This document shows, one piece after another, positions 16,827 through 26,147 of a stretch of 64,000 nt of DNA. The DNA comes from Pseudomonas sp. (GTDB lineage Bacteria > Pseudomonadota > Gammaproteobacteria > Pseudomonadales > Pseudomonadaceae). A model generated the notes under the pieces. That model saw only the letters and a program-made list of their open reading frames with translations. It had not been told where the DNA came from and did not search any database. Location: assembly GCF_030684895.1 (NCBI RefSeq), contig NZ_JAUXXP010000086.1:1-64000 (forward strand), written 5' to 3'. The position numbers and the translations under genes were made by a program. Numbering within the stretch: the first letter of the stretch is position 1; every line of letters begins with the position of its first letter.

Positions 16827-17966
16827 ATGCTTTTTCCTCGTCGCTTGCCGGTCACTGCCGGTTCCTTGCTGTTGGCTTTTTTGGCCGCCCCGCTGTTTGC
16901 CGCCGATGCTCCGCCAGCGCCTGAGGTGGTGGTAGAAACGGTCAAGGCCGAGTCTCTGCCACTGGAGCTTGAGTACTCCGCACGTACTGCGGGTTTCCGT
17001 GAGGTGCAGGTGCGGGCCCAGGTCAGCGGCATTCTGCAAGAGCGCACCTATCTGGAAGGCAGCCAGGTCAAGCAGGGCCAGGTGATGTTTCGCATCGATC
17101 CGCGCACCTACCAGGCTGCACTGAGCCGCGCCAAGGGCGCGCTGGCGCAGGAGCAGGCGCGCTATCGGCAGACCGAGCGTGACCTCAAGCGCATCCGCGA
17201 ACTGCAGAAAAAGGGCTTTGCCAGCGAGAGCGAGCTGGACAACGCCGTCTCCAACTTCGAGCAGAGCAAGGCGAATATCCAGGCTGCCGAGGCCGAAGTG
17301 CAGTCCAAGCAGATCGACCTCGACTACACCACGGTAAAAGCGCCGATCTCTGGCATCACCAGTAAGGAAACCGTCTCCGAAGGCAGCCTGATGGTGGCCG
17401 GCGATCCGAGTGCCAGCCTGCTGAGCAACATCACCCAGCTGGACCCGATCTATGTCAACTTCGCCGCCCCGGATTCCGATGTGGAGAGTGTGCGTAGCGG
17501 CCTGCAGAACGGCAGCCTGGTGCTGCCGGAAGACGGCAAGATGAGCGTGCAGATCAAGCTTGGTGACGGCAGCATCTACCCGCTGGAAGGCAAGGTGGAC
17601 TTCACCGACAGTCTGGTTGACCGCGGCACCGGCACCGTCAGCGCGCGCGCCGTGGTGCCTAACCCGGAGCAGACGTTGTTGCCTGGCCAATTCGTCAGTG
17701 TGCAGGTCAAAGGCCTGAGTATCCCCAATGCCATGACCTTGCCGGAGCGTGCGATTGCCCAGGGCCCAGGCGGCACCTTTGTCTATGTAGTGGATGAGGG
17801 CGGCGTGGCGCGTATGCGTCAGGTCACCACCGGACACACCGCAAAAGGTCGCTGGGTGATTGTTTCCGGCATCAGCGCCGGTGATCGGGTGATCGTCGAG
17901 GGCTTGCCGAAGGTGCGTCCGGACAGCCCGGTCAAAGTCGCCGCCCCAGCCGCCAGCCAATCCTAA
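16827..17966 (+). CDS. RND efflux periplasmic adaptor subunit
   Basis: A 379-residue membrane-fusion protein. Residues 1-25 are a Sec signal ending PLFA with no lipobox cysteine, so unlike MexA or TtgA it appears not to be lipid-anchored. Barrel-sandwich halves flank a coiled-coil hairpin (residues ~90-170: ALAQEQARYRQTERDLKRIRELQKKG ...), followed by beta-barrel and membrane-proximal domains. It links the RND pump to an outer-membrane channel. 12 bp before the pump gene. Confidence 0.9.
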   Translation: MLFPRRLPVTAGSLLLAFLAAPLFAADAPPAPEVVVETVKAESLPLELEYSARTAGFREVQVRAQVSGILQERTYLEGSQVKQGQVMFRIDPRTYQAALSRAKGALAQEQARYRQTERDLKRIRELQKKGFASESELDNAVSNFEQSKANIQAAEAEVQSKQIDLDYTTVKAPISGITSKETVSEGSLMVAGDPSASLLSNITQLDPIYVNFAAPDSDVESVRSGLQNGSLVLPEDGKMSVQIKLGDGSIYPLEGKVDFTDSLVDRGTGTVSARAVVPNPEQTLLPGQFVSVQVKGLSIPNAMTLPERAIAQGPGGTFVYVVDEGGVARMRQVTTGHTAKGRWVIVSGISAGDRVIVEGLPKVRPDSPVKVAAPAASQS

Positions 17967-17978
17967 GGAGCGTTCCCG

Positions 17979-20900
17979 GTGATCTCACGCTTCTTTATCG
18001 ACCGCCCGGTATTTGCCGCGGTCATCTCGATCATCATCGTGCTGGCGGGCCTGATGGCCATGCGCTCGTTGCCGATCGCTCAGTACCCGCAGATCCTCCC
18101 GCCGCAGGTGTCGGTCAGCGCCAGCTACGCCGGTGCCAGCGCCCAGGTGATTGCCGAAACGGTGGCCGCGCCGCTGGAACAGTCGATCAACGGCGTGCAG
18201 GGGATGATCTACCAGCAGTCCAACTCCGGCGGCAACGCCATGAGTCTGTCAGTGTATTTCGAGGTCGGCACCGATCCCGATCAGGCCACCATCGACGTCA
18301 ACAACCGCGTGCAGGCTGCCCTGGCCAAACTGCCGGAAGAGGTACGCCGGCAGGGCGTCAAGGTGCAGAAGAAGTCCTCGGACATTCTTCAGGTGGTGAC
18401 CCTGTACTCGCCGGATGGCTCGCGCGACCCGGTGTATATCAGCAACTACGCGCTGATCAACGTGATCGACGAACTCAAGCGTCTGCCAGGCGTCGGTGAT
18501 GTCAGCCAGTTCGGCTCGAAAGACTATTCCATGCGCATCTGGCTGCGTCCGGACAAGCTGGCGCAGTACAACCTGACGCCGACCGATGTGGTCAATTCGA
18601 TCCGCGAGCAGAACTCGCAGTTTGCCGCCGGCAGCTTCGGTCAGCAGCCGCTCAAGCAGGAGCAGGACTTCACCTACACGGTGACCACCCAGGGCCGTTT
18701 CACCGACCCGAAAGAATTTGAAAACGTCATTCTGCGCACCGACGAAACCGGCGCCAGCCTGCTGCTCAAGGATGTTGCACGGATTGAGCTGGGCGCGCAG
18801 GACTACTCGCTGATGACCTCGCTCAACGGTCAGCAGAACGCTGCCTTTGGCGTATACCTGCAGCCCGGCGCGAATGCCCTGGACACCGCAGAAGCAGTGG
18901 GCAAGACACTGGAGCGGCTGTCGAAGAATTTCCCCAGCGGCATGACCTACAAGGTGCCGTACGACACCACCAAATTTGTTCAGGTCTCGATCAAGGAGGT
19001 GATCCACACCTTCTTCGAGGCCCTGATCCTAGTAGTACTGGTGGTGTTTATCTTCCTGCAGAACTGGCGCGCCACGCTGATCCCGGTGTTGGCGATTCCA
19101 GTCTCGCTGGTCGGCACTTTCGCCGGTATGTACATGCTCGGTTTCTCGATCAACCTGCTGACCCTGTTCGGCATGGTGCTGGCCATCGGTATCGTGGTGG
19201 ACGACGCCATTGTGGTGATCGAAAACGTCGAGCGGGTGATGGCCACCGACAAGATCGGCCCGCGTGAAGCGACCATCAAGGCCATGGAAGAGGTAACCGG
19301 GCCGATCATCGCCATCGTCTTGGTGCTCTGCGCGGTATTCGTACCGGTGGGCTTCCTCGGCGGCCTGGCCGGGGAGATGTATAAACAGTTCGCCATCACC
19401 ATTGCCGTGTCGGTGGTGATCTCCGGCATCGTCGCCCTGACCTTGAGCCCGGCGCTCTGCGCCTTGCTGCTCAAACCTGGGCACCATGAGCCGGCCGCGC
19501 CATTCCGCGCGTTTAACCGCGTCTTTGACAAGCTGACCAACGGCTACACCGCTGGCGTGCGCTTCTTCCTCAAGCGTTCGGCGGTAGGCTTGCTGCTGTT
19601 CGGCGCAATGATTGCGGTGATGGTGGTGCTGTTCAACCGGGTGCCCAGCTCGCTGGTGCCCAACGAAGACCAGGGTTATGTGATCAACGCCTACTTCCTG
19701 CCGCCAGCCGCCTCGCTGACCCGCACCGAGAAACTGACCGGTGACGTGACTCAGCAACTGATGGCGCACCCTGCGGTACAGGATGTGGTGACCTTTGCCG
19801 GCTTCGACGTGCTGACCTTCGGCACTCGCAGCAACGCCGGGGTGTCCTTCGTGCCGTTGAAAGACTGGAGCGAGCGCACCACGCCCGAGCTGGATGCGCG
19901 CAACCTCACCGGTGAGTTTATGGGCATGGGCGCCGCGCAGAAAGATGGCGTGGTACTCAGCTTCAACCCGCCACCGATCACCGGCATGAGCACCACCGGC
20001 GGTTTTGAAGGATTTATTCAGGACCGCAGCGGCGGCACCACCGCCGAGCTGGCGGCCAAGGTGCAGGTCTTCCTCGCAGCCGCGGCGAAACGCCCTGAGC
20101 TGGCTGGGGTGCAGAGCACCTTCAGTGCCAATGTGCCGCAGTACTTTATTGACCTGGATCGGACCAAGGCGCGCGCCCTGGGCGTGGCCGTCAATGATGT
20201 ATTCACCGCTATGCAGGCCACGTTCGGCAGCTACTACGTCAACGATTTCAGCCTGTATGGGCGCACCTTCCAGGTCAGCCTGCAGGCTGAAGCGGAGTTC
20301 CGCAGCAAGCCGGAAGACCTGTCCCAAGTCTATGTGCGCGCAGGCAGTGGCGAGCTGGTGTCGCTGGCCAGCCTGGTCAAGGTTAAGCGGATTCTCGGCC
20401 CGGATACCTACGCGCGCTTTAACGTCTACCCGGCGGCGAAAATTCTCGGCGGGCCGGCACCAGGCTTCAGTTCGGGCCAGGCCCTGAGCGCGATTCAGCA
20501 AGTGGCGGATGAAGTACTGGGCAGCGATTACAGCATCGGCTGGACCGGCTCGGCCTTCCAGGAAGTGGCGTCGCAAGGTTCGGGCAGCAGTGCCTTTATC
20601 TTCGGTCTGATCATGGTGTTCCTGATCCTCGCCGCGCAATACGAGCGCTGGACCCTGCCGCTGGCGGTGGTTACTGCCGTGCCCTTTGCGGTGTTCGGCG
20701 CGATTCTCGCGGTGTGGTTGCGCGGCATCGAGAACGATCTGTACTTCCAGGTCGGCCTGGTCACCCTGATCGGCCTGGCGGCGAAGAACGCCATTCTGAT
20801 CGTCGAGTTCGCCGTGATCTGCAGGCACCAGGGTATGGGCATCTTCGAGTCGGCGCTGGAGGCTTCACGCCTGCGTTTCCGCCCGATCATCATGACCTCG

Positions 20901-21107
20901 CTGGCGTTTATTCTCGGTGTTGTACCGCTGGCGATCAGCTCGGGCGCAGGCTCGGCCAGCCGTCACTCGATTGGCACCGGGGTGATCGGCGGGATGATGG
21001 CGGCGACCTTCCTGGCGATCTTCCTGATCCCGATGTTCTACCTGCTGGTGGAATCGCTGGCTGAGAAAATCGGCAAAGGCCGGAAAAAGGCTGAAACGCC
21101 GGTTTGA
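17979..21107 (+). CDS. RND multidrug efflux pump, HAE1/AcrB type
   Basis: A 1042-residue inner-membrane proton/drug antiporter. It shows the N-terminal FFIDRPVFAAVISI, twelve predicted helices, the proton-relay pair in GIVVDDAIVVIENVER (Asp-Asp in TM4) and Lys in GLAAKNAILIVEF (TM10), and the trimerisation pore domains. Start is GTG with TAAGGAG upstream. Drug range is unknown. No OprM-like gene follows, so it probably borrows a channel encoded elsewhere. Confidence 0.93.
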   Translation: MISRFFIDRPVFAAVISIIIVLAGLMAMRSLPIAQYPQILPPQVSVSASYAGASAQVIAETVAAPLEQSINGVQGMIYQQSNSGGNAMSLSVYFEVGTDPDQATIDVNNRVQAALAKLPEEVRRQGVKVQKKSSDILQVVTLYSPDGSRDPVYISNYALINVIDELKRLPGVGDVSQFGSKDYSMRIWLRPDKLAQYNLTPTDVVNSIREQNSQFAAGSFGQQPLKQEQDFTYTVTTQGRFTDPKEFENVILRTDETGASLLLKDVARIELGAQDYSLMTSLNGQQNAAFGVYLQPGANALDTAEAVGKTLERLSKNFPSGMTYKVPYDTTKFVQVSIKEVIHTFFEALILVVLVVFIFLQNWRATLIPVLAIPVSLVGTFAGMYMLGFSINLLTLFGMVLAIGIVVDDAIVVIENVERVMATDKIGPREATIKAMEEVTGPIIAIVLVLCAVFVPVGFLGGLAGEMYKQFAITIAVSVVISGIVALTLSPALCALLLKPGHHEPAAPFRAFNRVFDKLTNGYTAGVRFFLKRSAVGLLLFGAMIAVMVVLFNRVPSSLVPNEDQGYVINAYFLPPAASLTRTEKLTGDVTQQLMAHPAVQDVVTFAGFDVLTFGTRSNAGVSFVPLKDWSERTTPELDARNLTGEFMGMGAAQKDGVVLSFNPPPITGMSTTGGFEGFIQDRSGGTTAELAAKVQVFLAAAAKRPELAGVQSTFSANVPQYFIDLDRTKARALGVAVNDVFTAMQATFGSYYVNDFSLYGRTFQVSLQAEAEFRSKPEDLSQVYVRAGSGELVSLASLVKVKRILGPDTYARFNVYPAAKILGGPAPGFSSGQALSAIQQVADEVLGSDYSIGWTGSAFQEVASQGSGSSAFIFGLIMVFLILAAQYERWTLPLAVVTAVPFAVFGAILAVWLRGIENDLYFQVGLVTLIGLAAKNAILIVEFAVICRHQGMGIFESALEASRLRFRPIIMTSLAFILGVVPLAISSGAGSASRHSIGTGVIGGMMAATFLAIFLIPMFYLLVESLAEKIGKGRKKAETPV

Positions 21108-21136
21108 TCTCCGTCCCCTGCTAGTCAGGGCAAACC

Positions 21137-21157
21137 GTAGCCCGGATGCAATCCGGG
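21137..21157. repeat. Single GTAGCCCGGATG repeat
   Basis: One arm, GTAGCCCGGATGCAATCCGG, lies 30 bp after the RND stop codon, with no clear facing partner before the next gene. Inverted half-arms within it could fold a small hairpin. Confidence 0.65.
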
Positions 21158-21236
21158 AGCGGTTTGTCAGTCCGCTGTAGTTCGGGGTTTATCCGCGCTG
21201 CAGCGGCTCCATCGGTTATTTCATTTCTGGACACCC

Positions 21237-22421
21237 ATGCCGTTACGTCTTCTGTTGATTCTTGGCGCGTTAAGCGCCTTTGGCCCGCTGGCCATCGATT
21301 TTTACCTGCCGAGCTTCCCGACCCTCGCACGCGCGTTCTCCACCGATGTCGAGCATGTGCAGCTGTCGTTGGCCGCCTACTTTGCCGGCCTGGCCATTGG
21401 TCAGCTGGCATACGGCCCGTTGGCCGACCGTTTTGGCCGACGCAAACCGCTGCTGGTCGGGGTCATGCTGTTCAGCCTGGCGTCGCTGGCCTGCGCCCTG
21501 GCGCCGAGCCTGGAGTGGCTGATTGCTGCGCGCTTTGTGCAGGCTTTGGGTGGCTGCGCCGGGATGGTGGTGTCGCGGGCGGTGGTGCGTGATCTGTGTG
21601 ACCCGATCAGCTCGGCCAAGGTGTTTTCCCAGTTGATGCTGGTGATGGGCCTGGCGCCTATTCTCGCGCCGCTGGGTGGTGGGCTGCTGCTGAGCACGCT
21701 GGGCTGGCCGTCGATTTTTATCTGCCTGACGCTGTTCAGCTTTATCTGCCTGCTGGCGGTGGCCCAGTGGCTGCCGGAAACCCTGGCCAAGGATGCACCG
21801 CCTGCACCTTTGCGCGGCGCACTGGGTGAGTACAAGCGACTGTTTGCTGACTTGCCGTTTCTCGGTTATGCGCTGACCGGCGGTTGTGCGATTGCCGGGA
21901 TGTTTGCCTATATCGCCGGCTCGCCCTTCGTGTTTATTGAGCTGTATGGCATCCCCGCCGAGCACTACGGCTGGTTGTTCGGCAGCAATGCCCTGGGCTT
22001 TATTCTGGTGGCGCAGCTGAATGCCTGGCTGGTGGCGCGGCATGGGCCGGCGTACTGGCTGGGCAAGACCGTGTGGTTCTACCTGGCCTGTGGCCTGGCC
22101 CTGCTGCTGGTGGCGCTGGCCAAACCCCAGGCCTTGTGGCCGCTGCTGATCCCATTGTTCGGCTGCATTGCCAGCCTGGGGATTCTGCTGCCTAACGCCT
22201 CGGCGTGTGCCATGGCCGGGCAGGGCAGCCATGCCGGCAGTGCCTCGGCGTTGCTCGGTAGCGTGCAATTTGTGATCGCCGCCAGTGCCGCCGCCATGGT
22301 TGGCGTGCTGCATGACGGCAGTGCCTGGCCGATTGCCGTGGTGATCTTCGGGTGCGGGGTACTGGCTGTGAGCTTTTCCCTGTTTACCCGCTGGGTCGAG
22401 CGCGGCGCGATCCGCGCATAA
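21237..22421 (+). CDS. Bcr/CflA-family MFS drug exporter
   Basis: A 394-residue major-facilitator protein with twelve predicted helices. Motif A appears as GPLADRFGRRKPLL and the antiporter motif C region around GLAPILAPLGGGLLL; the N-terminus LGALSAFGPLAIDFYLPSFPTLA is typical of Bcr/CflA. Likely a proton-coupled exporter of drugs such as bicyclomycin or chloramphenicol analogues, or of dipeptides. It lies 129 bp after the RND gene, so read-through from the pump promoter is possible. Confidence 0.86.
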   Translation: MPLRLLLILGALSAFGPLAIDFYLPSFPTLARAFSTDVEHVQLSLAAYFAGLAIGQLAYGPLADRFGRRKPLLVGVMLFSLASLACALAPSLEWLIAARFVQALGGCAGMVVSRAVVRDLCDPISSAKVFSQLMLVMGLAPILAPLGGGLLLSTLGWPSIFICLTLFSFICLLAVAQWLPETLAKDAPPAPLRGALGEYKRLFADLPFLGYALTGGCAIAGMFAYIAGSPFVFIELYGIPAEHYGWLFGSNALGFILVAQLNAWLVARHGPAYWLGKTVWFYLACGLALLLVALAKPQALWPLLIPLFGCIASLGILLPNASACAMAGQGSHAGSASALLGSVQFVIAASAAAMVGVLHDGSAWPIAVVIFGCGVLAVSFSLFTRWVERGAIRA

Positions 22422-22423
22422 GC

Positions 22424-22603
22424 TTAACTTGCCGCGCGCTGCTGCAGGGTGGGCAGCATATGCGGCGCGCTCAGACGCGCTTGCAGGGTGCTGACGAACT
22501 GACGGGCCTCGCTTTCACTGCGAAAGGTCACGCTTTGCTTGCCAAAGCTTACTTGCCAGCCTGAGCCAGCGGCTGTTTTTACCGGTTGGATCATTACGTT
22601 CAT
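22424..22603 (-). CDS. Small orphan protein, 59 residues
   Basis: An intact ATG frame of 59 residues (MNVMIQPVKTAAGSGWQVSF ... LQQRAAS) preceded by a strong AGGAGG site. The middle (FGKQSVTFRSESEARQFVSTLQARL) looks like a small beta-strand plus helix domain resembling DUF2188-like folds. Its stop is 2 bp from the stop of the convergent MFS gene. I do not recognise a function; codon use is typical for the genome and the start signal is good. Confidence 0.7.
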   Translation of the reverse strand: MNVMIQPVKTAAGSGWQVSFGKQSVTFRSESEARQFVSTLQARLSAPHMLPTLQQRAAS

Positions 22604-22672
22604 CGCCGAGCCTCCTATGCAAGAAAGGCCAGTCTAGTCGCTCAAGATGAACTTTCATTGACCTGTAACAAA

Positions 22673-24556
22673 TCAATCACGGCTGGCGTACCGTTGGTCT
22701 GATTCGCTTGCTTGGGTTGCACTGGGGTTGGCGCTGAACTGCACGGCCAGCCCTGCAAGTCGGGTGAATTCGGTGACCAGGGCGATATCCGCCGCGCTCG
22801 GCCGGCTGGGTTGCGGGTAGTAGATGCCGAAGGTGCCCAGCACCTGGCCGCTGTCATCCTTGAACGGCAGTGACCAGCACGCGTGCAGGCCGGCGGCCAG
22901 GGCGACGCTTTTGTAGTCGCGCCAATAGGGGTGCTGGCTAAGGTCCTCGGCAATGACCAGCTCGCCACTCGCTGCGGCATGCCCGCATGAGCCGACCTCC
23001 GGTGCCGCTTGAATCCCTTCGATGGCTTGGCAGTAAGCCTGTGGCAGGCTTGGTGCAGCGCCAACATGCAGGCGCTGGTGCTCATCGAGCAGCATGATCG
23101 ACACACGCATCTGCGGTTGCAGGCTTTCCAGGCGCCGGGTGATGCCGTTGAGGATGCTGTGCAGTGGGCGCAGGCCGAGCAACTCGTCGAGTACCGCATT
23201 GCGCGCCTGCTGCAGATGCTGCGTTTGATGGCGCTCATGCACGTCATGCAGGCTGCCGTGCAGGCTGTGCTCGGGCAGGCTCAGGTTGAGGTGCAGTTCA
23301 ACGCGGCGCGCCTGGCCGCTGTGGGTCAGCAGCTGGCATTCCAGGCGCAGGCTGCTGAGCTTGCCGCTGCGCAGTTCTTCCAGGCGTTGGCGCAGCGTGG
23401 TCTGGCCCAGTTCCGGCATAAAACGTTGCAGTGGGCTGCCCAGGCTTTCGTGGATCGGGTAACCGCTGATCTGCTCCCAGGCCGGGTTGAGGAAGCTCAG
23501 TTTGTCGGCGGCATCGGTGATAAAGGTCGCATCACCGAGGTGCTCGACCAGTGAGCGGTAGCGGCTCTCGCTGACCTGCAGTTCGTTGTCCATTTTCTTC
23601 AGTTCGGTCAGGTCGATATCGACGCAGTACAGCTCCAGTTGGTCGAGGCTGTTGCGCAGCATCAGGTGGCTGGAATAGACCCACACCAGGCTGCCGTCCT
23701 TGCGTTGTAATTGCACCTCGGCGGCGGGAATGGGTGGGCCACCGAGCTGCCACAGGTTGATTGCGCTGGCCACCTTGCTGCGCGCCGCGGGCGGTACAAT
23801 CAGCTCCTCCAGGCGGCGCCCCATCACTTCATGCACGGCATAGCCATAGAGCAGGGTGCTGGCCTGGTTCCAGTAAATCACTCGGCGTTCGCGGTCATAG
23901 CCCTGTACGGCTATTCGTGGCGTTTGCTCGAACAATTGACGAAAGCGCCGCTCGCTCTCGCGCAGGGCGCTTTCATCGCGTTTCTGCGCGCTGATGTTCT
24001 GCACCGTGCCGAGGATGCTGCCGTACTCGTCGACCTCGCCGCGCAGCATCAGCCAGGTGGCCTGATGTGGCTGCGGTTGCAGCAGGCGGGCGCTTACCAT
24101 CATGGGGTTGTGGCCCTCCAGCAAGGCCTGCAGGGCGCGTTGCACGGCAGCGCGTTCGGCGGGGTGCAGCCAGCTGAGCAGCTGTTCGCTGGTGCACTGC
24201 GGGCTACCAGCGTCGCGGCCGAGCAGGCAGAGCGCCTCGTCACTCAAGTGGAAAGCGTGGCGGTACTCCCAGCTGCCGAGCCCGGCGTTGCGCTGGGTGT
24301 GTTGCAGCAGGCGGCTGTTGTGGGTGAGTTTTTCCAGCAGTTGGCGCTGCGCCTGCCGGTCACGCTGGCTGAGCAGGAAGATCAGCCCGGTGCTAAGCAG
24401 AATAAACAGCAGGCCTTTGCCTGTTTGCAGCTCGGCTACCAGCTCGCTGTCCTCAACCAGTGCGTGCAGCAGGTAGTCGCTGCCGAAAATCCACAGGGTG
24501 CTGAACAGCATATATACGCCAGCCAGGCGCAGTGGGCCTTGAAGATCGGGTCGCAT
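22673..24556 (-). CDS. Membrane PAS/PAS/PAS-GAF sensor without output domain
   Basis: A 627-residue signalling protein. Two hydrophobic segments (~residues 11-30 and 47-62) are followed by three PAS-like domains (starting ~85, ~205 and ~335, with ITDAADKLSFLNPAWEQISGY in the third) and a GAF domain (~465-605, ending FGIYYPQPSRPSAADIALVTEFTRLAGLAVQ). Related Pseudomonas proteins continue into PAS-GGDEF-EAL. Here the frame stops after NPSATQASESDQRY, which looks like the linker to a further PAS. No kinase, GGDEF or EAL is present, so it may be truncated or a partner-dependent sensor. Confidence 0.75.
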   Translation of the reverse strand: MRPDLQGPLRLAGVYMLFSTLWIFGSDYLLHALVEDSELVAELQTGKGLLFILLSTGLIFLLSQRDRQAQRQLLEKLTHNSRLLQHTQRNAGLGSWEYRHAFHLSDEALCLLGRDAGSPQCTSEQLLSWLHPAERAAVQRALQALLEGHNPMMVSARLLQPQPHQATWLMLRGEVDEYGSILGTVQNISAQKRDESALRESERRFRQLFEQTPRIAVQGYDRERRVIYWNQASTLLYGYAVHEVMGRRLEELIVPPAARSKVASAINLWQLGGPPIPAAEVQLQRKDGSLVWVYSSHLMLRNSLDQLELYCVDIDLTELKKMDNELQVSESRYRSLVEHLGDATFITDAADKLSFLNPAWEQISGYPIHESLGSPLQRFMPELGQTTLRQRLEELRSGKLSSLRLECQLLTHSGQARRVELHLNLSLPEHSLHGSLHDVHERHQTQHLQQARNAVLDELLGLRPLHSILNGITRRLESLQPQMRVSIMLLDEHQRLHVGAAPSLPQAYCQAIEGIQAAPEVGSCGHAAASGELVIAEDLSQHPYWRDYKSVALAAGLHACWSLPFKDDSGQVLGTFGIYYPQPSRPSAADIALVTEFTRLAGLAVQFSANPSATQASESDQRYASRD

Positions 24557-24723
24557 CCCTTACCGCCAATGGCTAGCCAGGTCGAGAGGATTGATGGGCT
24601 TGTTGCCAGCGACACTGCTGGAGGCAATGGCCTAAGTCTAGCTTGTGGCTTGTCGAATGCAGGGCGCGCGATAAAAAAGCTGCCCGGCCCACACAGAGCA
24701 TGAGCCGGGGTGTCTCAGCGTCT

Positions 24724-25740
24724 TTAAAAGCCTTCGAGGACGATCTTGCCCTTGGCCGTGCCACTCTCCAGCAGGGCATGGGCGCGGCGCAGATTGGCCG
24801 CGTTGATGCTGCCGAAGTGCTCGCCGAGGGTGGTGTGCAAGGTGCCGGCATCCACCAGTTCGGCAACCCTATCTAGCAGGCGATGCTGCTCGATCATGTC
24901 GGCGGTCTCGAACAGCGAGCGGGTAAACATCAGTTCCCAGTGCAGCGACAGGCTTTTGCGCTTGAGCTGCATGATGTCCAGCGCTTGCTCCGGGTCGTCG
25001 ATCAGCGCCAGGCGGCCTTGCGGGGCGAGTGCTTCGACCAGTTGTGCATAGTGCTGATCGGTCTGGGTCAGGCTGGCCACATGGGTGACCTGGTTGATGC
25101 CGATGCGTTTCAGCTCTTCACTCAGTGGCTGACGATGGTCGATCACATGGTGCGCGCCCAGTTCGCGGACCCAGGCTTGGGTTTCCGGGCGGGAGGCGGT
25201 GCCGATCACGGTCAGGCCGGTGAGCTGGCGCGCCAGCTGCACCAGCACCGAACCAACGCCACCAGCGGCGCCGACGATCAGCAGGCTCTGGCCCAGGTCA
25301 GTGTTGCCCTGAGTGATCTGCAGGCGCTCGAAGAGTAATTCCCAGGCGGTGATCGCGGTCAGCGGCAGCGCGGCGGCTTCGGCAAACGGCAAGCTCTTGG
25401 GCATGTGCCCGACGATGCGTTCGTCCACCACATGCAGCTCGCTGTTGGCACCTGCACGGTTGATTGCCCCGGCGTAGTACACCTGATCGCCGGGCTGGAA
25501 CAGGCTGACCTCGCTGCCCACCGCTTTGACGATACCGCTGGCATCCCAGCCCAGTACCTTGGCAGCGCCGTCTGTTGGGGCGACGTTGCGACGGATTTTG
25601 GTGTCCACCGGGTTGACTGAAATGGCCTTGACCTCGACCAGCAGATCGCGCGGACCGGTGGTTGGCGTCGGCAGGTCAACATCCTGCAGGGCGTCGGTGT
25701 GGTCGGCGGGCAGGGAGTGGTAATAAGCGACAGCTTTCAT
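24724..25740 (-). CDS. Zinc-type alcohol dehydrogenase / quinone oxidoreductase (MDR family)
   Basis: A 338-residue medium-chain reductase resembling ZADH1-type quinone oxidoreductases. It shows the GroES-like N-domain with NPVDTKIRRN, the NAD(P)H motif LLIVGAAGGVGSVLVQLARQL and no zinc-ligand cysteines. Start ATG 25740 has AAGGAGC upstream. It begins 10 bp after the stop of the upstream monooxygenase gene, so both form an operon likely controlled by the divergent LysR gene. Probable role: reduction of quinones or enones in electrophile defence. Confidence 0.8.
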   Translation of the reverse strand: MKAVAYYHSLPADHTDALQDVDLPTPTTGPRDLLVEVKAISVNPVDTKIRRNVAPTDGAAKVLGWDASGIVKAVGSEVSLFQPGDQVYYAGAINRAGANSELHVVDERIVGHMPKSLPFAEAAALPLTAITAWELLFERLQITQGNTDLGQSLLIVGAAGGVGSVLVQLARQLTGLTVIGTASRPETQAWVRELGAHHVIDHRQPLSEELKRIGINQVTHVASLTQTDQHYAQLVEALAPQGRLALIDDPEQALDIMQLKRKSLSLHWELMFTRSLFETADMIEQHRLLDRVAELVDAGTLHTTLGEHFGSINAANLRRAHALLESGTAKGKIVLEGF

Positions 25741-25750
25741 AAAGGGCTCC

Positions 25751-26044
25751 TTAGACAATGCGTTGCATCAGTTGATGATCGACCTGTTCCAGCAGGTTGC
25801 CGCAGGTTTCGCCGAAGTGCAGAAAGTGGGCGGTCTGCTGGTGCGCGCTGAGAGCGGCGGCGTCCTGCCACTGCTCAACCATGATGAAGCGGTTGGGCAG
25901 CTGCTGATGGCGGTGCAGGTTGTACTGCAGGCAACCGGCTTCGGCTTGGCTGGGCGGCACCAGCTGGCGCAGGCCGGCTTCAACCGCCTCGGCCTGGTCG
26001 GGGCGGGCGGTGATGGTGGCAATCAGGGTCAGTGGCGTGGTCAT
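25751..26044 (-). CDS. Antibiotic biosynthesis monooxygenase-domain protein (YgiN-like)
   Basis: A 97-residue ABM-fold protein with the family pattern TLIATITARPDQAEAVEAGLRQLVPPSQAEAGCLQYNLHR ... FIMVEQWQDAAALSAHQQT. Family members are quinol monooxygenases or aldehyde-modifying dimers. It is first in a two-gene operon with a quinone oxidoreductase, consistent with quinone or quinol redox cycling. Confidence 0.8.
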   Translation of the reverse strand: MTTPLTLIATITARPDQAEAVEAGLRQLVPPSQAEAGCLQYNLHRHQQLPNRFIMVEQWQDAAALSAHQQTAHFLHFGETCGNLLEQVDHQLMQRIV

Positions 26045-26147
26045 GGTGGACTCCGGTTAAGTGCTGCCCATGCTCGGTTATTTGATTGACGAGAAAAACA
26101 GGCGGCTACTAGAGTCTCTTTCAATATTTTTTTGATAATGAGCCGCC

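Noticed and set aside
19029..20828. 599-codon frame antisense to the RND pump gene
   Set aside because: His/Gln-rich antisense shadow of a conserved pump; no motif, no start signal.
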